Shown here: piece after piece, positions 8,432 through 17,534 of the stretch | How the letters are laid out: each line of letters opens with the position of its first letter | Numbering within the stretch: position 1 is the stretch's first letter | Notes under the pieces: model-generated | Told to the model about the DNA's origin: nothing | Database searches by the model: none | The model's input: only the letters and a program-made list of their open reading frames with translations | Assembly: GCA_963842515.1 (NCBI GenBank) | Contig: CAWJGO010000001.1 | Location: forward strand, 1,426,001-1,490,000 | DNA: 64,000 nucleotides | Source: CADEED01 sp963842515 | GTDB lineage: Bacteria; Pseudomonadota; Gammaproteobacteria; Steroidobacterales; Steroidobacteraceae | Direction of reading: 5' to 3' | Position numbers and translations under genes: made by a program

Positions 8432-9672
8432 TGTCATCCACGATGGACAAAGGAGGCGGGTTCCGCGCCTGGCTCAACAAGCGCCTGCCGGTCGATCAAT
8501 TCGTTGCCGATCAGCTCACGGGCTACTACGCGCCGAAGAACTTCAACTTCTGGTATTTCTTCGGCTCGCTGGCGTTGCTGATGTTCGTCATGCAGATCGT
8601 GACGGGCATTTTCGTCACGATGCACTTCAAAACGGGTGAGGCGGAAGCCTTCAACTCGGTGCAGACCATGGTGCGTGAAGTTCCGTATATGTGGCTGATC
8701 CAGACAATGCACGCGGTCGGCGCATCCTTCTTCTTCATCGTCGTGTACCTGCACATGGCGCGCGCGCTCATGTACGGCAGTTACAAGGCGCCGCGCGAGC
8801 TGCTGTGGATCATCGGCATGCTCATCTATCTCGCGCTCATGGCCGAAGCCTTCATGGGCTACGTGCTTCCCTTCGGCAACATGTCGTACTGGGGCGCGCA
8901 AGTCATCGTCAACCTGTTCGGCACCATTCCCGTCGTCGGCCCGGATCTCGTGCTGTGGATCCGTGGTGACTACGGCATCGGCGATGCGACGCTGACGCGC
9001 TTCTTCTCGCTGCACGTCATTGCGCTGCCGTTTGTGATCGCGCTGCTCATCGCGTTGCACCTGGTAGCACTGCGCCAGGTCGGCTCGAACAACCCCGACG
9101 GCATTGAGATCAAGGACAAGCTGGGTGCGGATGGCAAGCCGCTCGACGGCATCTCGTTCCATCCTTATTACACCGTCTCGGACATCATGGGCGTCGGCGG
9201 TTTCCTGACGCTGTTCGCGATCGTCGTATTCTTCGTGCCGACGTTCGGCGGCCTGTTCATGGAAGCGCCGAACTTCGAACCGGCGAATCCGTCTTCGACA
9301 CCCGAACACATCGCGCCGGTGTGGTACTTCACGCCTTACTACGCGATCCTGCGCGCGGTACCGGATCTGAAGCTCGGCGCGCTGCTCATGGCGCTGTCCG
9401 TGGTGGCATTCCTGTTCCTGCCCTGGCTCGACCGCGCGAAGAACAAATCGATCCGCTATCGCGGCCTCGCATCGAAGATTCTGCTAGGTTCATTTTTCGT
9501 CACGTTCTTGGTGCTCATGTGGCTCGGGCTGAAGCCTGCCGACGGCATCTACGTGCTGCTGGCGCGCATCTTCACGGTGCTGTACTTCGCATTCTTCATC
9601 TTGCTGCCGTTCGTCTCCAAGGCGGACGGCAACGGTCCGGTTCCCGATCGAGTGACCTACCATGCGCACTAG
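8431..9672 (+). CDS. petB: Cytochrome b subunit of the bc1 complex
   Basis: A 413-residue polytopic inner-membrane protein that carries both b hemes and the Qo and Qi quinone sites. Histidine pairs lie in the helices around HAVGASFFFIVVYLH and LHVIALPFVIALLIALH. The usual Qo-site PEWY motif reads PVWY here (V297, codon at 9319), so the conserved glutamate is missing; see the findings. N- and C-terminal halves are in one chain, as in proteobacterial cytochrome b. It starts at the petA stop and its last codons overlap the start of petC. Confidence 0.97.
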   Translation: MSSTMDKGGGFRAWLNKRLPVDQFVADQLTGYYAPKNFNFWYFFGSLALLMFVMQIVTGIFVTMHFKTGEAEAFNSVQTMVREVPYMWLIQTMHAVGASFFFIVVYLHMARALMYGSYKAPRELLWIIGMLIYLALMAEAFMGYVLPFGNMSYWGAQVIVNLFGTIPVVGPDLVLWIRGDYGIGDATLTRFFSLHVIALPFVIALLIALHLVALRQVGSNNPDGIEIKDKLGADGKPLDGISFHPYYTVSDIMGVGGFLTLFAIVVFFVPTFGGLFMEAPNFEPANPSSTPEHIAPVWYFTPYYAILRAVPDLKLGALLMALSVVAFLFLPWLDRAKNKSIRYRGLASKILLGSFFVTFLVLMWLGLKPADGIYVLLARIFTVLYFAFFILLPFVSKADGNGPVPDRVTYHAH

Positions 9673-10429
9673 TAGCTACATCGTCGCCCTCGCGCTGCTG
9701 TTAGGCGCGGCAGGGTCCGCGGCGAATGAAGGTGAGCATGCCGGCTGGCAGCGCGAGTCGAATAACGTGGTCGCCAATCTGCCGTCCCTGCAGCGCGGCG
9801 CGCGCAACTTCATGGCCTATTGCTCGGGCTGCCATTCCCTCAAGTACATGCGCTACTCGCGTGTGGCCGAGGACCTCAAGATTTCCGACGACCTGCGTGA
9901 CTCGCTGCTGGTGAAGCCGGGCGACAAGTTCTCCGACTACATCAAGACTTCGATGCCGGCCGCCGATGCACAGGAATGGTTTGGCAAGCCGCCGCCGGAT
10001 CTGTCGCTGGTGGCACGCTCGCGCGGCACGGACTGGCTCTTCAATTTCCTCACCACGTTCTATGCCGATCCGGCCAGCCTGCAGACAGGCGTCAACAATC
10101 TGCAGCTGCCGGGCACGGCGATGCCGCACGTGCTCGCCAGCGTGCAGGGCGTGCCGACCGCGGTGTGGAGCGACGTCGAGCACAAGGGCGAAGATGGCAA
10201 GCCGGTGGTCAGCCGCGAGTTCAAAACATTCGAGCCTGGCGTAGCCGGCACGCTCACATCCGGGCAGTACGATGAGTTTGCGCGCGACATCGTGAATTTC
10301 CTCGATTATGCGAGCGATCCGTCGCAGCTCGAGCGCCAGGGCCTGGGGCTCTGGGTTGTCTTGTTCCTTCTCATGTTCACAGGAATCGCGTTCATGCTGA
10401 AGAAGGAATATTGGAAGGACGTCCGCTGA
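9662..10429 (+). CDS. petC: Cytochrome c1 of the bc1 complex
   Basis: A 255-residue periplasmic c-type cytochrome that takes electrons from the Rieske protein and hands them to soluble cytochrome c. A signal peptide (residues 1-20) precedes the heme site CSGCH (C54, C57, H58). The sixth ligand is probably the Met in GTAMPHVLA. A C-terminal helix (LGLWVVLFLLMFTGIAFML) anchors it, followed by a basic tail. The start overlaps the last 11 bases of petB, so expression is coupled. Confidence 0.96.
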   Translation: MRTSSYIVALALLLGAAGSAANEGEHAGWQRESNNVVANLPSLQRGARNFMAYCSGCHSLKYMRYSRVAEDLKISDDLRDSLLVKPGDKFSDYIKTSMPAADAQEWFGKPPPDLSLVARSRGTDWLFNFLTTFYADPASLQTGVNNLQLPGTAMPHVLASVQGVPTAVWSDVEHKGEDGKPVVSREFKTFEPGVAGTLTSGQYDEFARDIVNFLDYASDPSQLERQGLGLWVVLFLLMFTGIAFMLKKEYWKDVR

Positions 10430-10488
10430 ACGGCGCCATTCTCATCGAGAGGGTCTTCGAGAGCGCCGTTGTGCGTGGAGGGCACTGA

Positions 10489-11109
10489 GTGTCGAGCCGC
10501 CGTGCAACGATGACGCTGTTCTCAGCGCCCGATGACCTCTGGAGTCATCGCACGCGCATCGTGATCGCGGAGAAAGCAATCGATATCGAGATCGTCGATG
10601 TCGCGCCCGGGAAGTATCCCGAGGATCTGCTCGATCTCAATCCGTACCACACCACGCCCACGCTCATCGACCGCGATCTCGTGCTCTACGATTCGCGCGT
10701 GATCATGGAATATCTCGACGAGCGATTCCCTCATCCGCCGCTCATGCCGGTCGACCCGGTGTCGCGCGCGCGGGCGCGACTGGCGCTCTACCAGATCGAA
10801 CACGATTGGTATGACCTGGCGCGCAAGATGGAAGCGCCCGGCACCAAGGATCTGATCCAGCTCCGCAAAGTGCTGCGCGACAACGTGCTCGGCAGTGCCG
10901 ACCTGTTCAAGCTCAAGCCCTTCTTTCTCTCGGATGAATTCTCGATGGTCGACGCGACCATCGCACCCATCCTGTGGCGCCTGCCGCGGTTCGAAATCGA
11001 TCTGCCGCCGCAGGCCCACCCCATCCTGAAATACGCCAGCACCATTTTTTCGAGGCCGGCATTTCGCGCCAGCCTGTCGGAGACCGAACGGGAGATGCGG
11101 CTCGCATGA
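10489..11109 (+). CDS. sspA: Stringent starvation protein A, glutathione-S-transferase fold
   Basis: A 206-residue GST-like protein without expected GST activity. In E. coli SspA binds RNA polymerase and alters transcription in stationary phase. The N-terminal thioredoxin-like domain (about 8-85) includes NPYHTTPTLIDRDLVLYDSRVIMEYLDE. An all-helical domain follows. The GTG at 10489 is supported by GGAGGG six bases upstream; an ATG at 10510 is the alternative. It follows petC by 59 bases, as in many gammaproteobacteria, and overlaps sspB by four bases (ATGA). Confidence 0.94.
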   Translation: MSSRRATMTLFSAPDDLWSHRTRIVIAEKAIDIEIVDVAPGKYPEDLLDLNPYHTTPTLIDRDLVLYDSRVIMEYLDERFPHPPLMPVDPVSRARARLALYQIEHDWYDLARKMEAPGTKDLIQLRKVLRDNVLGSADLFKLKPFFLSDEFSMVDATIAPILWRLPRFEIDLPPQAHPILKYASTIFSRPAFRASLSETEREMRLA

Positions 11110-11507
11110 ACGATCGAGCGCGCAACTCCAAGCGCCCGTATCTGATTCGTGCCATGCATGGCTGGATGATGGATAACGGCGAAACCCCGCATGTCATCGT
11201 CGATGCCGAGAAGCCGGGCGTCGAAGTGCCGCGGGCCTACGTCAAGGACGGCAAGGTCGTGCTCAACCTGTCCTCCACCGCCACCCAGCGGCTGGTGATG
11301 GGCAACGACTGGATCGAGTTCGAAGCGCGTTTCGCGGGCGTGGTGCACCACGTGCGCATCCCTGTCAGCACGGTGCTGGGAATCTACGCCAGGGAAACCG
11401 GCGAGGGCATGGTGTTCTCCGAGCAGGACCTGGGTCCGGAGCCGCCAACCAAGCCGGCGTCGCCCGAAGACGGCAGCCGCCGGCCGCAGCTCAAGGTCGT
11501 CAAGTAG
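11106..11507 (+). CDS. sspB: ClpXP specificity-enhancing factor
   Basis: A 133-residue adaptor that delivers ssrA-tagged peptides from stalled ribosomes to the ClpXP protease. The N-terminal substrate-binding fold begins RPYLIRAMHGWMMDNGETPH. A flexible acidic and proline-rich linker leads to a short basic C-terminal tail (RRPQLKVVK), which matches the known ClpX-docking peptide. The start lies in the ATGA overlap with sspA. The stop abuts the stop of the convergent CBS gene without any gap. Confidence 0.94.
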   Translation: MNDRARNSKRPYLIRAMHGWMMDNGETPHVIVDAEKPGVEVPRAYVKDGKVVLNLSSTATQRLVMGNDWIEFEARFAGVVHHVRIPVSTVLGIYARETGEGMVFSEQDLGPEPPTKPASPEDGSRRPQLKVVK

Positions 11508-12212
11508 CTAGCCGCGCTTTCCAGGCTCGCCCGTTTCGGTGGCGAGATTGACGACGTTCATCACGCGGTGACGCGACTTCCACACATCCTCCAGCGTCTC
11601 CTCGACCTGGGTGCCCGCCAGCTGCACCACGCACACCGGTGGCTCGTGGCGAGGCAAAGCCATGAAGCTGGTGACCCGCATCGCGCGCCGGCGCGCGATC
11701 TCGGCGACGAGCGGCAGCACGTCTTCTCCCGGGCTCAACGAGAACGTGATACGTATCGCGCGGTCCGGTGCTTCGAAGACCTCGACCATGGCGCGGAAGA
11801 TGTCGGATTCGGTGATTATCCCGACCAGGACGAGCTGGCTCACCACTGGCAATGCGCCGATCTTGTGATCGAGCATCAGGCGCGCGGCCGCTTCGATCGG
11901 CGCGTCGGGCGCGGTGATATGCGGCTCGTGCGCCATGAGATCGGCGGCGGTCACATGACTCCTGCCGCTGGCGGCCTCGATCGCCGCGACGCTTTCGGTG
12001 GCGTTGACGGCGAAGGGATTGATGTCGGCGGGAAAGGCGTGCAGCACGTCCGAATGCGTGACGATACCCAGCAGCTTGGGACCTGCGGCGGAATCACTAA
12101 CTACCGGAAGCCGGCGAATCTTGTGGCGCGCCATGCGCATGGCGATCTGCGCGAGTGTCGCCGAGGGTGCCACGGTTTGCAGCTCGCGAGTCATCCACAT
12201 GCTGACGAACAC
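11508..12212 (-). CDS. Tandem CBS-domain protein
   Basis: A 234-residue cytoplasmic protein with two CBS domains: residues about 1-60 (MTRELQTVAPSATLAQIAMRM) and about 88-150 (MAHEPHITAPDAPIEAAARLM). About 80 residues follow that look like a small ACT- or BON-sized domain and include RRAMRVTSFM. CBS pairs bind adenosine nucleotides and act as energy sensors. No catalytic domain is attached, so the partner is unknown. It is transcribed toward sspB, and the two stop codons are adjacent. A start at the second Met (MWMTRE) is possible. Confidence 0.8.
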   Translation of the reverse strand: MFVSMWMTRELQTVAPSATLAQIAMRMARHKIRRLPVVSDSAAGPKLLGIVTHSDVLHAFPADINPFAVNATESVAAIEAASGRSHVTAADLMAHEPHITAPDAPIEAAARLMLDHKIGALPVVSQLVLVGIITESDIFRAMVEVFEAPDRAIRITFSLSPGEDVLPLVAEIARRRAMRVTSFMALPRHEPPVCVVQLAGTQVEETLEDVWKSRHRVMNVVNLATETGEPGKRG

Positions 12213-12262
12213 CGCGGGATTTCCCTAGCGCGATGCGTGCGGCATTGAGGCGTGGTGGCCGG

Positions 12263-12931
12263 TCATGCGTTCTGCGCGCGGTGTGCGCCCTTCAGTTGCG
12301 CCAGTGCTGCCTCGTAGACGGGAGCGGCCTCGCGGAAATCGGCCACCGTGGTGCCGAGATCGCGCGCCAGGCCGTCAGCGATGCCGTAGATCCAGCCATG
12401 CACGGATAAGGGCTGGCCTCGCTCCCAGGCATCGCGCGCGATCGTCGTCTGGCATACGTTCGCGACCTGTTCGATGACGTTCAGCTCGCACAGGCGGTCG
12501 GCGGCAGCGCCTTCGCTGTCACAGGCGGCGAGAGTGTGCTGGTGTTTCTCGTGCACGTCCTGCACATGGCGCAGCCAGTTATCGGCGAGGCCGACGCGCG
12601 AGCGCCGCATGGCCGCCTGGACGCCGCTGCAGCCATAGTGCCCGACGACGATGATGTGTTTGACCTTGAGGATGTCGACCGCGAACTGCATGACCGACAA
12701 GCAGTTGAGGTCGGTGTGCACGACCATATTCGCCAGATTGCGATGCACGAAGATGTCGCCCGGGAGCAGCCCGACGATCTGGTTGGCCGGCACACGGCTG
12801 TCCGCGCAGCCGATCCACAGGTAGGTGGGCGATTGTTGGCGCGAGAGTTTGGCGAAAAACTCGGGGTCCTGGCGGCGGATTCGTTCGGACCATTCCTGGT
12901 TGTTCTTGAACAGATCGTCGAGGGTGCGCAT
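12263..12931 (-). CDS. can: Beta-class carbonic anhydrase
   Basis: A 222-residue cytoplasmic zinc enzyme that interconverts CO2 and bicarbonate, close to the E. coli Can length of 220. Zinc ligands are C42 and D44 in GCADSRVP, and H98 and C101 in GHYGCSGV. C42-x-D44-x-R46 also gives the Asp-Arg dyad of the family. The start is the ATG at 12931. It is followed at its 3' side by the CBS gene but with 50 bases between, so separate transcription is possible. Confidence 0.95.
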   Translation of the reverse strand: MRTLDDLFKNNQEWSERIRRQDPEFFAKLSRQQSPTYLWIGCADSRVPANQIVGLLPGDIFVHRNLANMVVHTDLNCLSVMQFAVDILKVKHIIVVGHYGCSGVQAAMRRSRVGLADNWLRHVQDVHEKHQHTLAACDSEGAAADRLCELNVIEQVANVCQTTIARDAWERGQPLSVHGWIYGIADGLARDLGTTVADFREAAPVYEAALAQLKGAHRAQNA

Positions 12932-12972
12932 GTGGGCGCGACCTTAAACGTCCGCGCCCGGTTTGGCAAAAA

Positions 12973-12990
12973 AATGGGGACTATCCCTAT
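12973..12990. repeat. AATGGGG-core imperfect palindrome
   Basis: AATGGGGA and TCCCTAT face each other around CTA in the 64-base gap between carbonic anhydrase and yraN. The core matches the elements at 916-938 and 43744-43762. It lies just downstream of the yraN stop. Confidence 0.5.
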
Positions 12991-12995
12991 CTCTG

Positions 12996-13343
12996 CTACG
13001 CATCAAACGCGTGCTTGAGCCACTCGATTACGCCGTCGCGCACCACGATCACATCGAATCGGACCCGACAACGGCGCAGCTCTGGGCGGTGCTGAAGAAG
13101 CAGGCCGGTGGTTGCGGTGATCCGCCGTTGTTTGCCGCGGCTGATGCTGGCCGCGGCGCCGCCGAACCGCTCGCTCGCGCGCGTGCGGACTTCCGCGATG
13201 ACCAGGAGCTCTCCTGCGCGTGCGACCACGTCGAGTTCACCGACACGCCGCAGGAAATTGCGCGCGACGATCGTAAAACCCTGCGACTCGAGGAAGGCGG
13301 CAGCGCTGTTTTCGGCCAGCGTGCCGGTTTGACGGCGATCCAT
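12996..13343 (-). CDS. yraN: YraN family (UPF0102) endonuclease-like protein
   Basis: A 115-residue protein of a widespread family with a restriction-endonuclease-like fold and no settled role. Visible landmarks are GTLAENSAAAFLESQGF, ARNFLRRVGELDVVAR and LLVIAEVRTR, which correspond to the Glu/Asp and E-x-K-like positions of the fold. The ATG at 13343 is chosen because it gives the usual N terminus (MDRRQTGTLAENSA); an earlier start at 13445 would run into lpoA. It follows lpoA by 35 bases, the same order as yraM-yraN in E. coli. Confidence 0.88.
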   Translation of the reverse strand: MDRRQTGTLAENSAAAFLESQGFTIVARNFLRRVGELDVVARAGELLVIAEVRTRASERFGGAAASISRGKQRRITATTGLLLQHRPELRRCRVRFDVIVVRDGVIEWLKHAFDA

Positions 13344-13378
13344 GCCATCACTCCGGTGGGAACGGACTAGATCTGTGG

Positions 13379-15289
13379 TTATTGGCTGGCGGCGGTGTCG
13401 CTGCGCTCGAGCGGCGTTGGTACGCCGCCCTTGATGCGAACCCATTCGAGCCCGCGGCGCACACGGCCCTGGGCGTCGATGGACAACGTGCCGGTGAGAC
13501 CCTGGGGATTGATGACGCCGCCACGCTGCAATGAACTGGCGATGCGGAAGGCGTCATAGCCGAATGCGAACAGGCGCCCGCGGCGCGCGGCCGAGTCGCC
13601 GAAGGCGAGCTGCGCTGCGTCTCGCACCTCACCCGACAAGCCCTCGTCGCCTAACATCCACGGCATGTCGGGAAACATCACGCCGTCGATTTCCTGGTTG
13701 GCGGTGGGGTGCGGCTCGTAGGCGTCGCCCAGTGTGTAGGTGGGGATGTCGCCGGCGAGGTGATAACGCAGTTGCGGCCGTAGCAGGCGCGCGGAGCGCG
13801 GCTGGCTCGGCGCAAAAATGAACTGGATGTCCGGACGGCGGCGCGGCTCGAACTCGATCTTCTGGCCGATGGTCGCCTGGATGCGCTGGTGGCGCGTGCG
13901 GCTGTCGTCGGTGCGCAGCACCTGCATGATGCTGTCTTCGAAGTCGGTGCGCGCCGCGGTGCCGAAGCTCGCCTGGCCGAGCAGGTAGCCGCCCGCGGCA
14001 CGCAATTCTTCGTCGAATGCCGCGGCTACGCGCGTGCCCCAATCACCTTCGGGTGTGAGAACCACGCCACGCCGGCGACCGCTGGCGCTTATGTAGCGCG
14101 CCGCCTCGCGCGCGTCGTCCTCGGGCGAAAGCGCGAACTGGAAATAGCGTTCCGGTGTCGGCCGGTCGGCAGGCAGGAAATTGAGCGCCAGGACCGGCGG
14201 CCTGGTAGTTAGCAGATCGGCGGCGGCCACGACCTCTTCGCGGGTGAGTGGTCCGACGATGAATTCGGCGCCGCCGGCGGCCGCGGCGGCGATGGTATCG
14301 GCGATCGACCCGGCAGCCGTGTCGTAGACCCGCAGCCGCGGACGCGTGGCCGCCGACAACTGGTAATAGGCGGTCATGAAGCCATCACGGATCTGCGCCG
14401 CCGGTTCCGCGGTACGCCCGCTGAGTGGCAGCATGAGCGCGACATGCGGGGCCGGTTCGAGCTTCGCGAGAGGTTCGGGTATGCCGACGCCGGGCTCGCC
14501 GGACAGCGCGGCGAGCGCCGGGTGTGAAGGATAACGGGCGCGAAACGCCGCCAGCCGTGTCGCGCCGAGAGTTGTACTGCGAGCGTTGTCGACTGCGACG
14601 GCTGCAGCCTCCAACCACCCTCGTACCAGCGCGTCGCTTCCGGGGGGTGGTACCAGCGAAACGCCACGCTCGGCGGCGGCACGCAGCTGCGCTAACAACT
14701 CGGAACGGGCGGTGCGAGCGTCGCCCGGGCCGACGAGCCGTTCGCGCGAGAGCTCTGAACGAATGCCATCGACGAGATGGCCCGTGGCGATGGCGACCTG
14801 TTGGCGCGTTTCGTAGTACCGTGCCGCGGCTGGCTGCGCGGTGGGTGCCTGCATGCCGGTAACCTGGCGCCAGGCCTCTTCCCCGCGGCCCTGCGCGACG
14901 GCGGATTGGATGCGCAGCAGATTCTGTTCGAGCGATTGCTGCTGCGTGAGTGCAGGCGGTAGCAAGGCGAGCTCGCGATCCGCATCCACCGCGCGACCGG
15001 CGGCGAGCCAGGCGCGCGCGGCGCGGAGGCGGAACTCGGCGCTGTCGGCGCCGGTGGTTTCGGCAGCGAGCCGGGCAAAGATGGCGGCAGCGGCGGCATG
15101 GTCGCCGGCGCGCACAAGTTGTTCGGCGCGATCCACGTTTGGCGGACCGCCGCGGCGAGAGGTGCTAGGGCAGCCGGTGAGCATCAGCACCGCCGCGAGG
15201 ACGGCGACCAACGCATGTGGCTTGCCCAGGTTCTTTCCCCAGTTCTTTTCCGGGGCTTTCTTAGCCGTCATACGTCGAATAGCCTTCAT
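13379..15289 (-). CDS. lpoA: Penicillin-binding protein activator LpoA, outer-membrane lipoprotein
   Basis: A 636-residue lipoprotein that in E. coli reaches from the outer membrane to stimulate the transpeptidase PBP1A. The lipobox LTGC places the lipidated Cys at residue 40 from the ATG at 15289, or 34 from the ATG at 15271. The N-terminal third is helical and TPR-like (RAEQLVRAGDHAAAAAIFARLA). From about residue 275 comes a periplasmic-binding-protein fold (HVALMLPLSGRTAEPAAQIRDG). It is divergent from rsmI with only 35 bases between, as yraM is from yraL in E. coli. It heads the unit that includes yraN. Confidence 0.93.
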   Translation of the reverse strand: MKAIRRMTAKKAPEKNWGKNLGKPHALVAVLAAVLMLTGCPSTSRRGGPPNVDRAEQLVRAGDHAAAAAIFARLAAETTGADSAEFRLRAARAWLAAGRAVDADRELALLPPALTQQQSLEQNLLRIQSAVAQGRGEEAWRQVTGMQAPTAQPAAARYYETRQQVAIATGHLVDGIRSELSRERLVGPGDARTARSELLAQLRAAAERGVSLVPPPGSDALVRGWLEAAAVAVDNARSTTLGATRLAAFRARYPSHPALAALSGEPGVGIPEPLAKLEPAPHVALMLPLSGRTAEPAAQIRDGFMTAYYQLSAATRPRLRVYDTAAGSIADTIAAAAAGGAEFIVGPLTREEVVAAADLLTTRPPVLALNFLPADRPTPERYFQFALSPEDDAREAARYISASGRRRGVVLTPEGDWGTRVAAAFDEELRAAGGYLLGQASFGTAARTDFEDSIMQVLRTDDSRTRHQRIQATIGQKIEFEPRRRPDIQFIFAPSQPRSARLLRPQLRYHLAGDIPTYTLGDAYEPHPTANQEIDGVMFPDMPWMLGDEGLSGEVRDAAQLAFGDSAARRGRLFAFGYDAFRIASSLQRGGVINPQGLTGTLSIDAQGRVRRGLEWVRIKGGVPTPLERSDTAASQ

Positions 15290-15324
15290 GAATGCCTGCG
15301 GATCCTTCGCGGGGGAGAATTATA

Positions 15325-16188
15325 GTGGCAGCGATCTTGGGGCGTCTTGCGGTGATCTCGACTCCCATCGGCAATCTTGGCGACCTTTCGCCGCGTGCGC
15401 GCGATGAACTTGCCGCTGCGGAACTGGTCGCGGCGGAGGACACGCGCAGGACGGGGCAATTGCTGACAACACTGGGCTTGTCGCGCCCGCTGGTGTCGCT
15501 GCACGAGCACAATGAGCGCGAGCGCATCGACGAGCTGCTCGAAAAACTGCGCGCGGGCGCGCGTATTGCGTTGGTGAGTGACGCCGGCACACCGCTGCTC
15601 TCTGATCCGGGGTTCGAGCTGGTGCGGCGCGTCGCCCAGGAAGGCATCACCGTGGTGGCCGTGCCGGGCCCTTCAGCCATTACCGCGGCGCTCAGCATCG
15701 CGGGGTTGCCCACCGAGCGGTTTTCGTTCGAGGGATTTTTGCCCGCACGGCTCGCCGAAAGGCGTGCGCGGGTTGCCGAGCTTGCGAGCGAAGCGCGCAC
15801 GCTGGTGTTTTTCGAGGCGCCGCATCGCATCGCCGAATCACTCGAAGACCTGGCGGCCGGTTTTGGGCCGGCGCGGCGCGCGGCTGTGGCGCGCGAGCTC
15901 ACCAAGGTTTTCGAGACCGTATACCGCGGCACGCTGGCGGAGCTCGCGCTGCAGGCACGCAGCGACGCGAACTTTACCCGTGGCGAGATCACGGTGGTGG
16001 TGGAGGGCGCACCGCGCGCCGCTGCCGACGCAGCGCCACGCGCACAGCTGGATGCCACTTTGAATGTGTTGCTCAGCGAGCTCGCGCCCAGCAAGGCCGC
16101 CGCCCTGGCAGCGCGCCTCACCGGCGCGAAGCGAAATGAGGCCTATGCGCGCGCGCTGGAGCTGGCGAAGGCGCTGCCGGTGCGATAA
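15325..16188 (+). CDS. rsmI: 16S rRNA (cytidine-1402-2'-O)-methyltransferase
   Basis: A 287-residue SAM-dependent methyltransferase of the tetrapyrrole-methylase fold. It methylates the ribose of C1402 in the ribosomal P site. Family signatures are VISTPIGNLGDLSPRA, AAEDTRRTGQLL, LVSDAGTPLLSDPG and VPGPSAITAALS. The GTG at 15325 is preferred: GGGGGAG lies eight bases before it and it gives the usual short N terminus before GRLAVIST. It is followed closely by the RNase P RNA gene. Confidence 0.95.
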   Translation: MAAILGRLAVISTPIGNLGDLSPRARDELAAAELVAAEDTRRTGQLLTTLGLSRPLVSLHEHNERERIDELLEKLRAGARIALVSDAGTPLLSDPGFELVRRVAQEGITVVAVPGPSAITAALSIAGLPTERFSFEGFLPARLAERRARVAELASEARTLVFFEAPHRIAESLEDLAAGFGPARRAAVARELTKVFETVYRGTLAELALQARSDANFTRGEITVVVEGAPRAAADAAPRAQLDATLNVLLSELAPSKAAALAARLTGAKRNEAYARALELAKALPVR

Positions 16189-16209
16189 ACACCGGCGAAA
16201 ACCGGCAAC

Positions 16210-16238
16210 TTGTGAAGGCTGGGTCATGCCGCTATGGT
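16210..16238 (+). promoter_or_regulatory. Promoter of the RNase P RNA gene
   Basis: TTGTGA at 16210-16215 and TATGGT at 16233-16238 are separated by exactly 17 bases. The predicted transcript start, seven bases later, coincides with the 5' end of RNase P RNA inferred from its pairing with the 3' end. That positional match is the main support. Confidence 0.7.
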
Positions 16239-16244
16239 GCGCGC

Positions 16245-16608
<364 letters not shown>

Positions 16609-16999
16609 TATTTTAGTTAGGCGCCTCCACTCGCCTGACCAGCACCGATTTGAGTAGTTAGTCTGGCAGTCGAGGCGCTAGAGGCGTGCTCGAAACGCGC
16701 GCACCCGCCGCATCGACGAGCGGAAAATCGGGCACCACCAGCGCCCGGACTGCTGAATCAATCGGGCATAATTGCGCAGCAGTGATTCATTAAAGAAACA
16801 AACTCCCAAAAGGCACCCGGTTGCAGACCCGAGGTCACCGGAAAATCGCCATACAGCTCGTGCCTTCGTGACCCACTGTATGAACAAGCGATGACAAGCC
16901 ACTGATCGATAACACTCTCGCTGCGACATTTTCCGCAAAACCAGACTGCAAAGCGGTCGTAAGTCGCTGTCGCTACGGGAAAATCTCGCGACTTTTGTC
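16609..16999. other. Non-coding stretch between rnpB and the mra promoter
   Basis: About 390 bases with visibly lower GC than the flanks and no credible gene. The only long open frame is on the minus strand across the mraZ promoter and start (16678-17100), and it lacks any recognisable motif. A short inverted pair TGAATCA/TGATTCA lies near 16753-16795. I see nothing else I can name. Confidence 0.5.
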
Positions 17000-17028
17000 T
17001 TGACCGCGCCCGCAGCCATTCCTATAGT
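17000..17028 (+). promoter_or_regulatory. mra promoter of the dcw cluster
   Basis: TTGACC at 17000-17005 and TATAGT at 17023-17028 each match the sigma-70 consensus at five of six positions, with 17 bases between. The start of transcription is expected near 17035, just before the MraZ repeats. This should drive mraZ and at least the first genes of the cluster. Confidence 0.82.
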
Positions 17029-17037
17029 GGCGGCAAG

Positions 17038-17062
17038 TGGGAAAAAGTGGGGAGAAATGGGC
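17038..17062 (+). promoter_or_regulatory. MraZ operator: three TGGGN repeats
   Basis: TGGGA (17038-17042), TGGGG (17048-17052) and TGGGC (17058-17062) lie exactly five bases apart. This is the known MraZ-box arrangement of TGGGN repeats with 5-base spacers. It lies between the promoter and the mraZ start, so MraZ binding should repress its own operon. Confidence 0.88.
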
Positions 17063-17081
17063 TCAATGAGCCTATCCATCC

Positions 17082-17534
17082 ATGTTTCGCGGTGCAGCAA
17101 AAGTGACCCTGGACGACAAGGGCCGGATGGTTTTACCCACCCGGTACCGCGAGCACGCGCTCGAAAGAAGCCAGGGAAAACTGGTGGTCACCGTGGACCG
17201 GGATCAATGCCTCCTTCTCTACCCCTTGCCCGACTGGGAACAGATCGAGCGGAAGTTGATGAACCTGCCTTCGTTACACGCGCAGGCGCGTCGGCTGCAA
17301 CGGCTCATGGTGGGACACGCCACCGAACTGGACCTCGACGGGCACGGACGATTGTTGTTGCCGCCGGAGCTGCGCGAATTCGCGCTGCTCGAGCGGCGCG
17401 GAATGCTGATCGGTCAGGGCAATCGCTGCGAGTTGTGGGACGAGGCGCGCTGGAACGAGCGCCGTGCCCTGTGGCTCGCCAACGAAGCTGCCGAGACCGG
17501 GTTGCCCGCAGAGCTCGATTCGCTGACGTTGTAG
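17082..17534 (+). CDS. mraZ: Transcriptional regulator MraZ
   Basis: A 150-residue DNA-binding protein with two SpoVT/AbrB-like repeats (about 5-50 and 80-125). The N terminus FRGAAKVTLDDKGRMVLPTRYRE and the second repeat ATELDLDGHGRLLLPPELRE are typical. In E. coli it forms a ring-shaped oligomer and represses the dcw promoter, opposed by RsmH. It is the first gene of the cluster; no strong ribosome site is seen before the ATG. A gap of 116 bases separates it from rsmH. Confidence 0.95.
   Translation: MFRGAAKVTLDDKGRMVLPTRYREHALERSQGKLVVTVDRDQCLLLYPLPDWEQIERKLMNLPSLHAQARRLQRLMVGHATELDLDGHGRLLLPPELREFALLERRGMLIGQGNRCELWDEARWNERRALWLANEAAETGLPAELDSLTL

Noticed and set aside
16678..17100. A 140-codon minus-strand frame over the mraZ promoter
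   Set aside because: It overlaps the mra promoter, the MraZ operator and the mraZ start, and its protein shows no motif or sensible codon bias.
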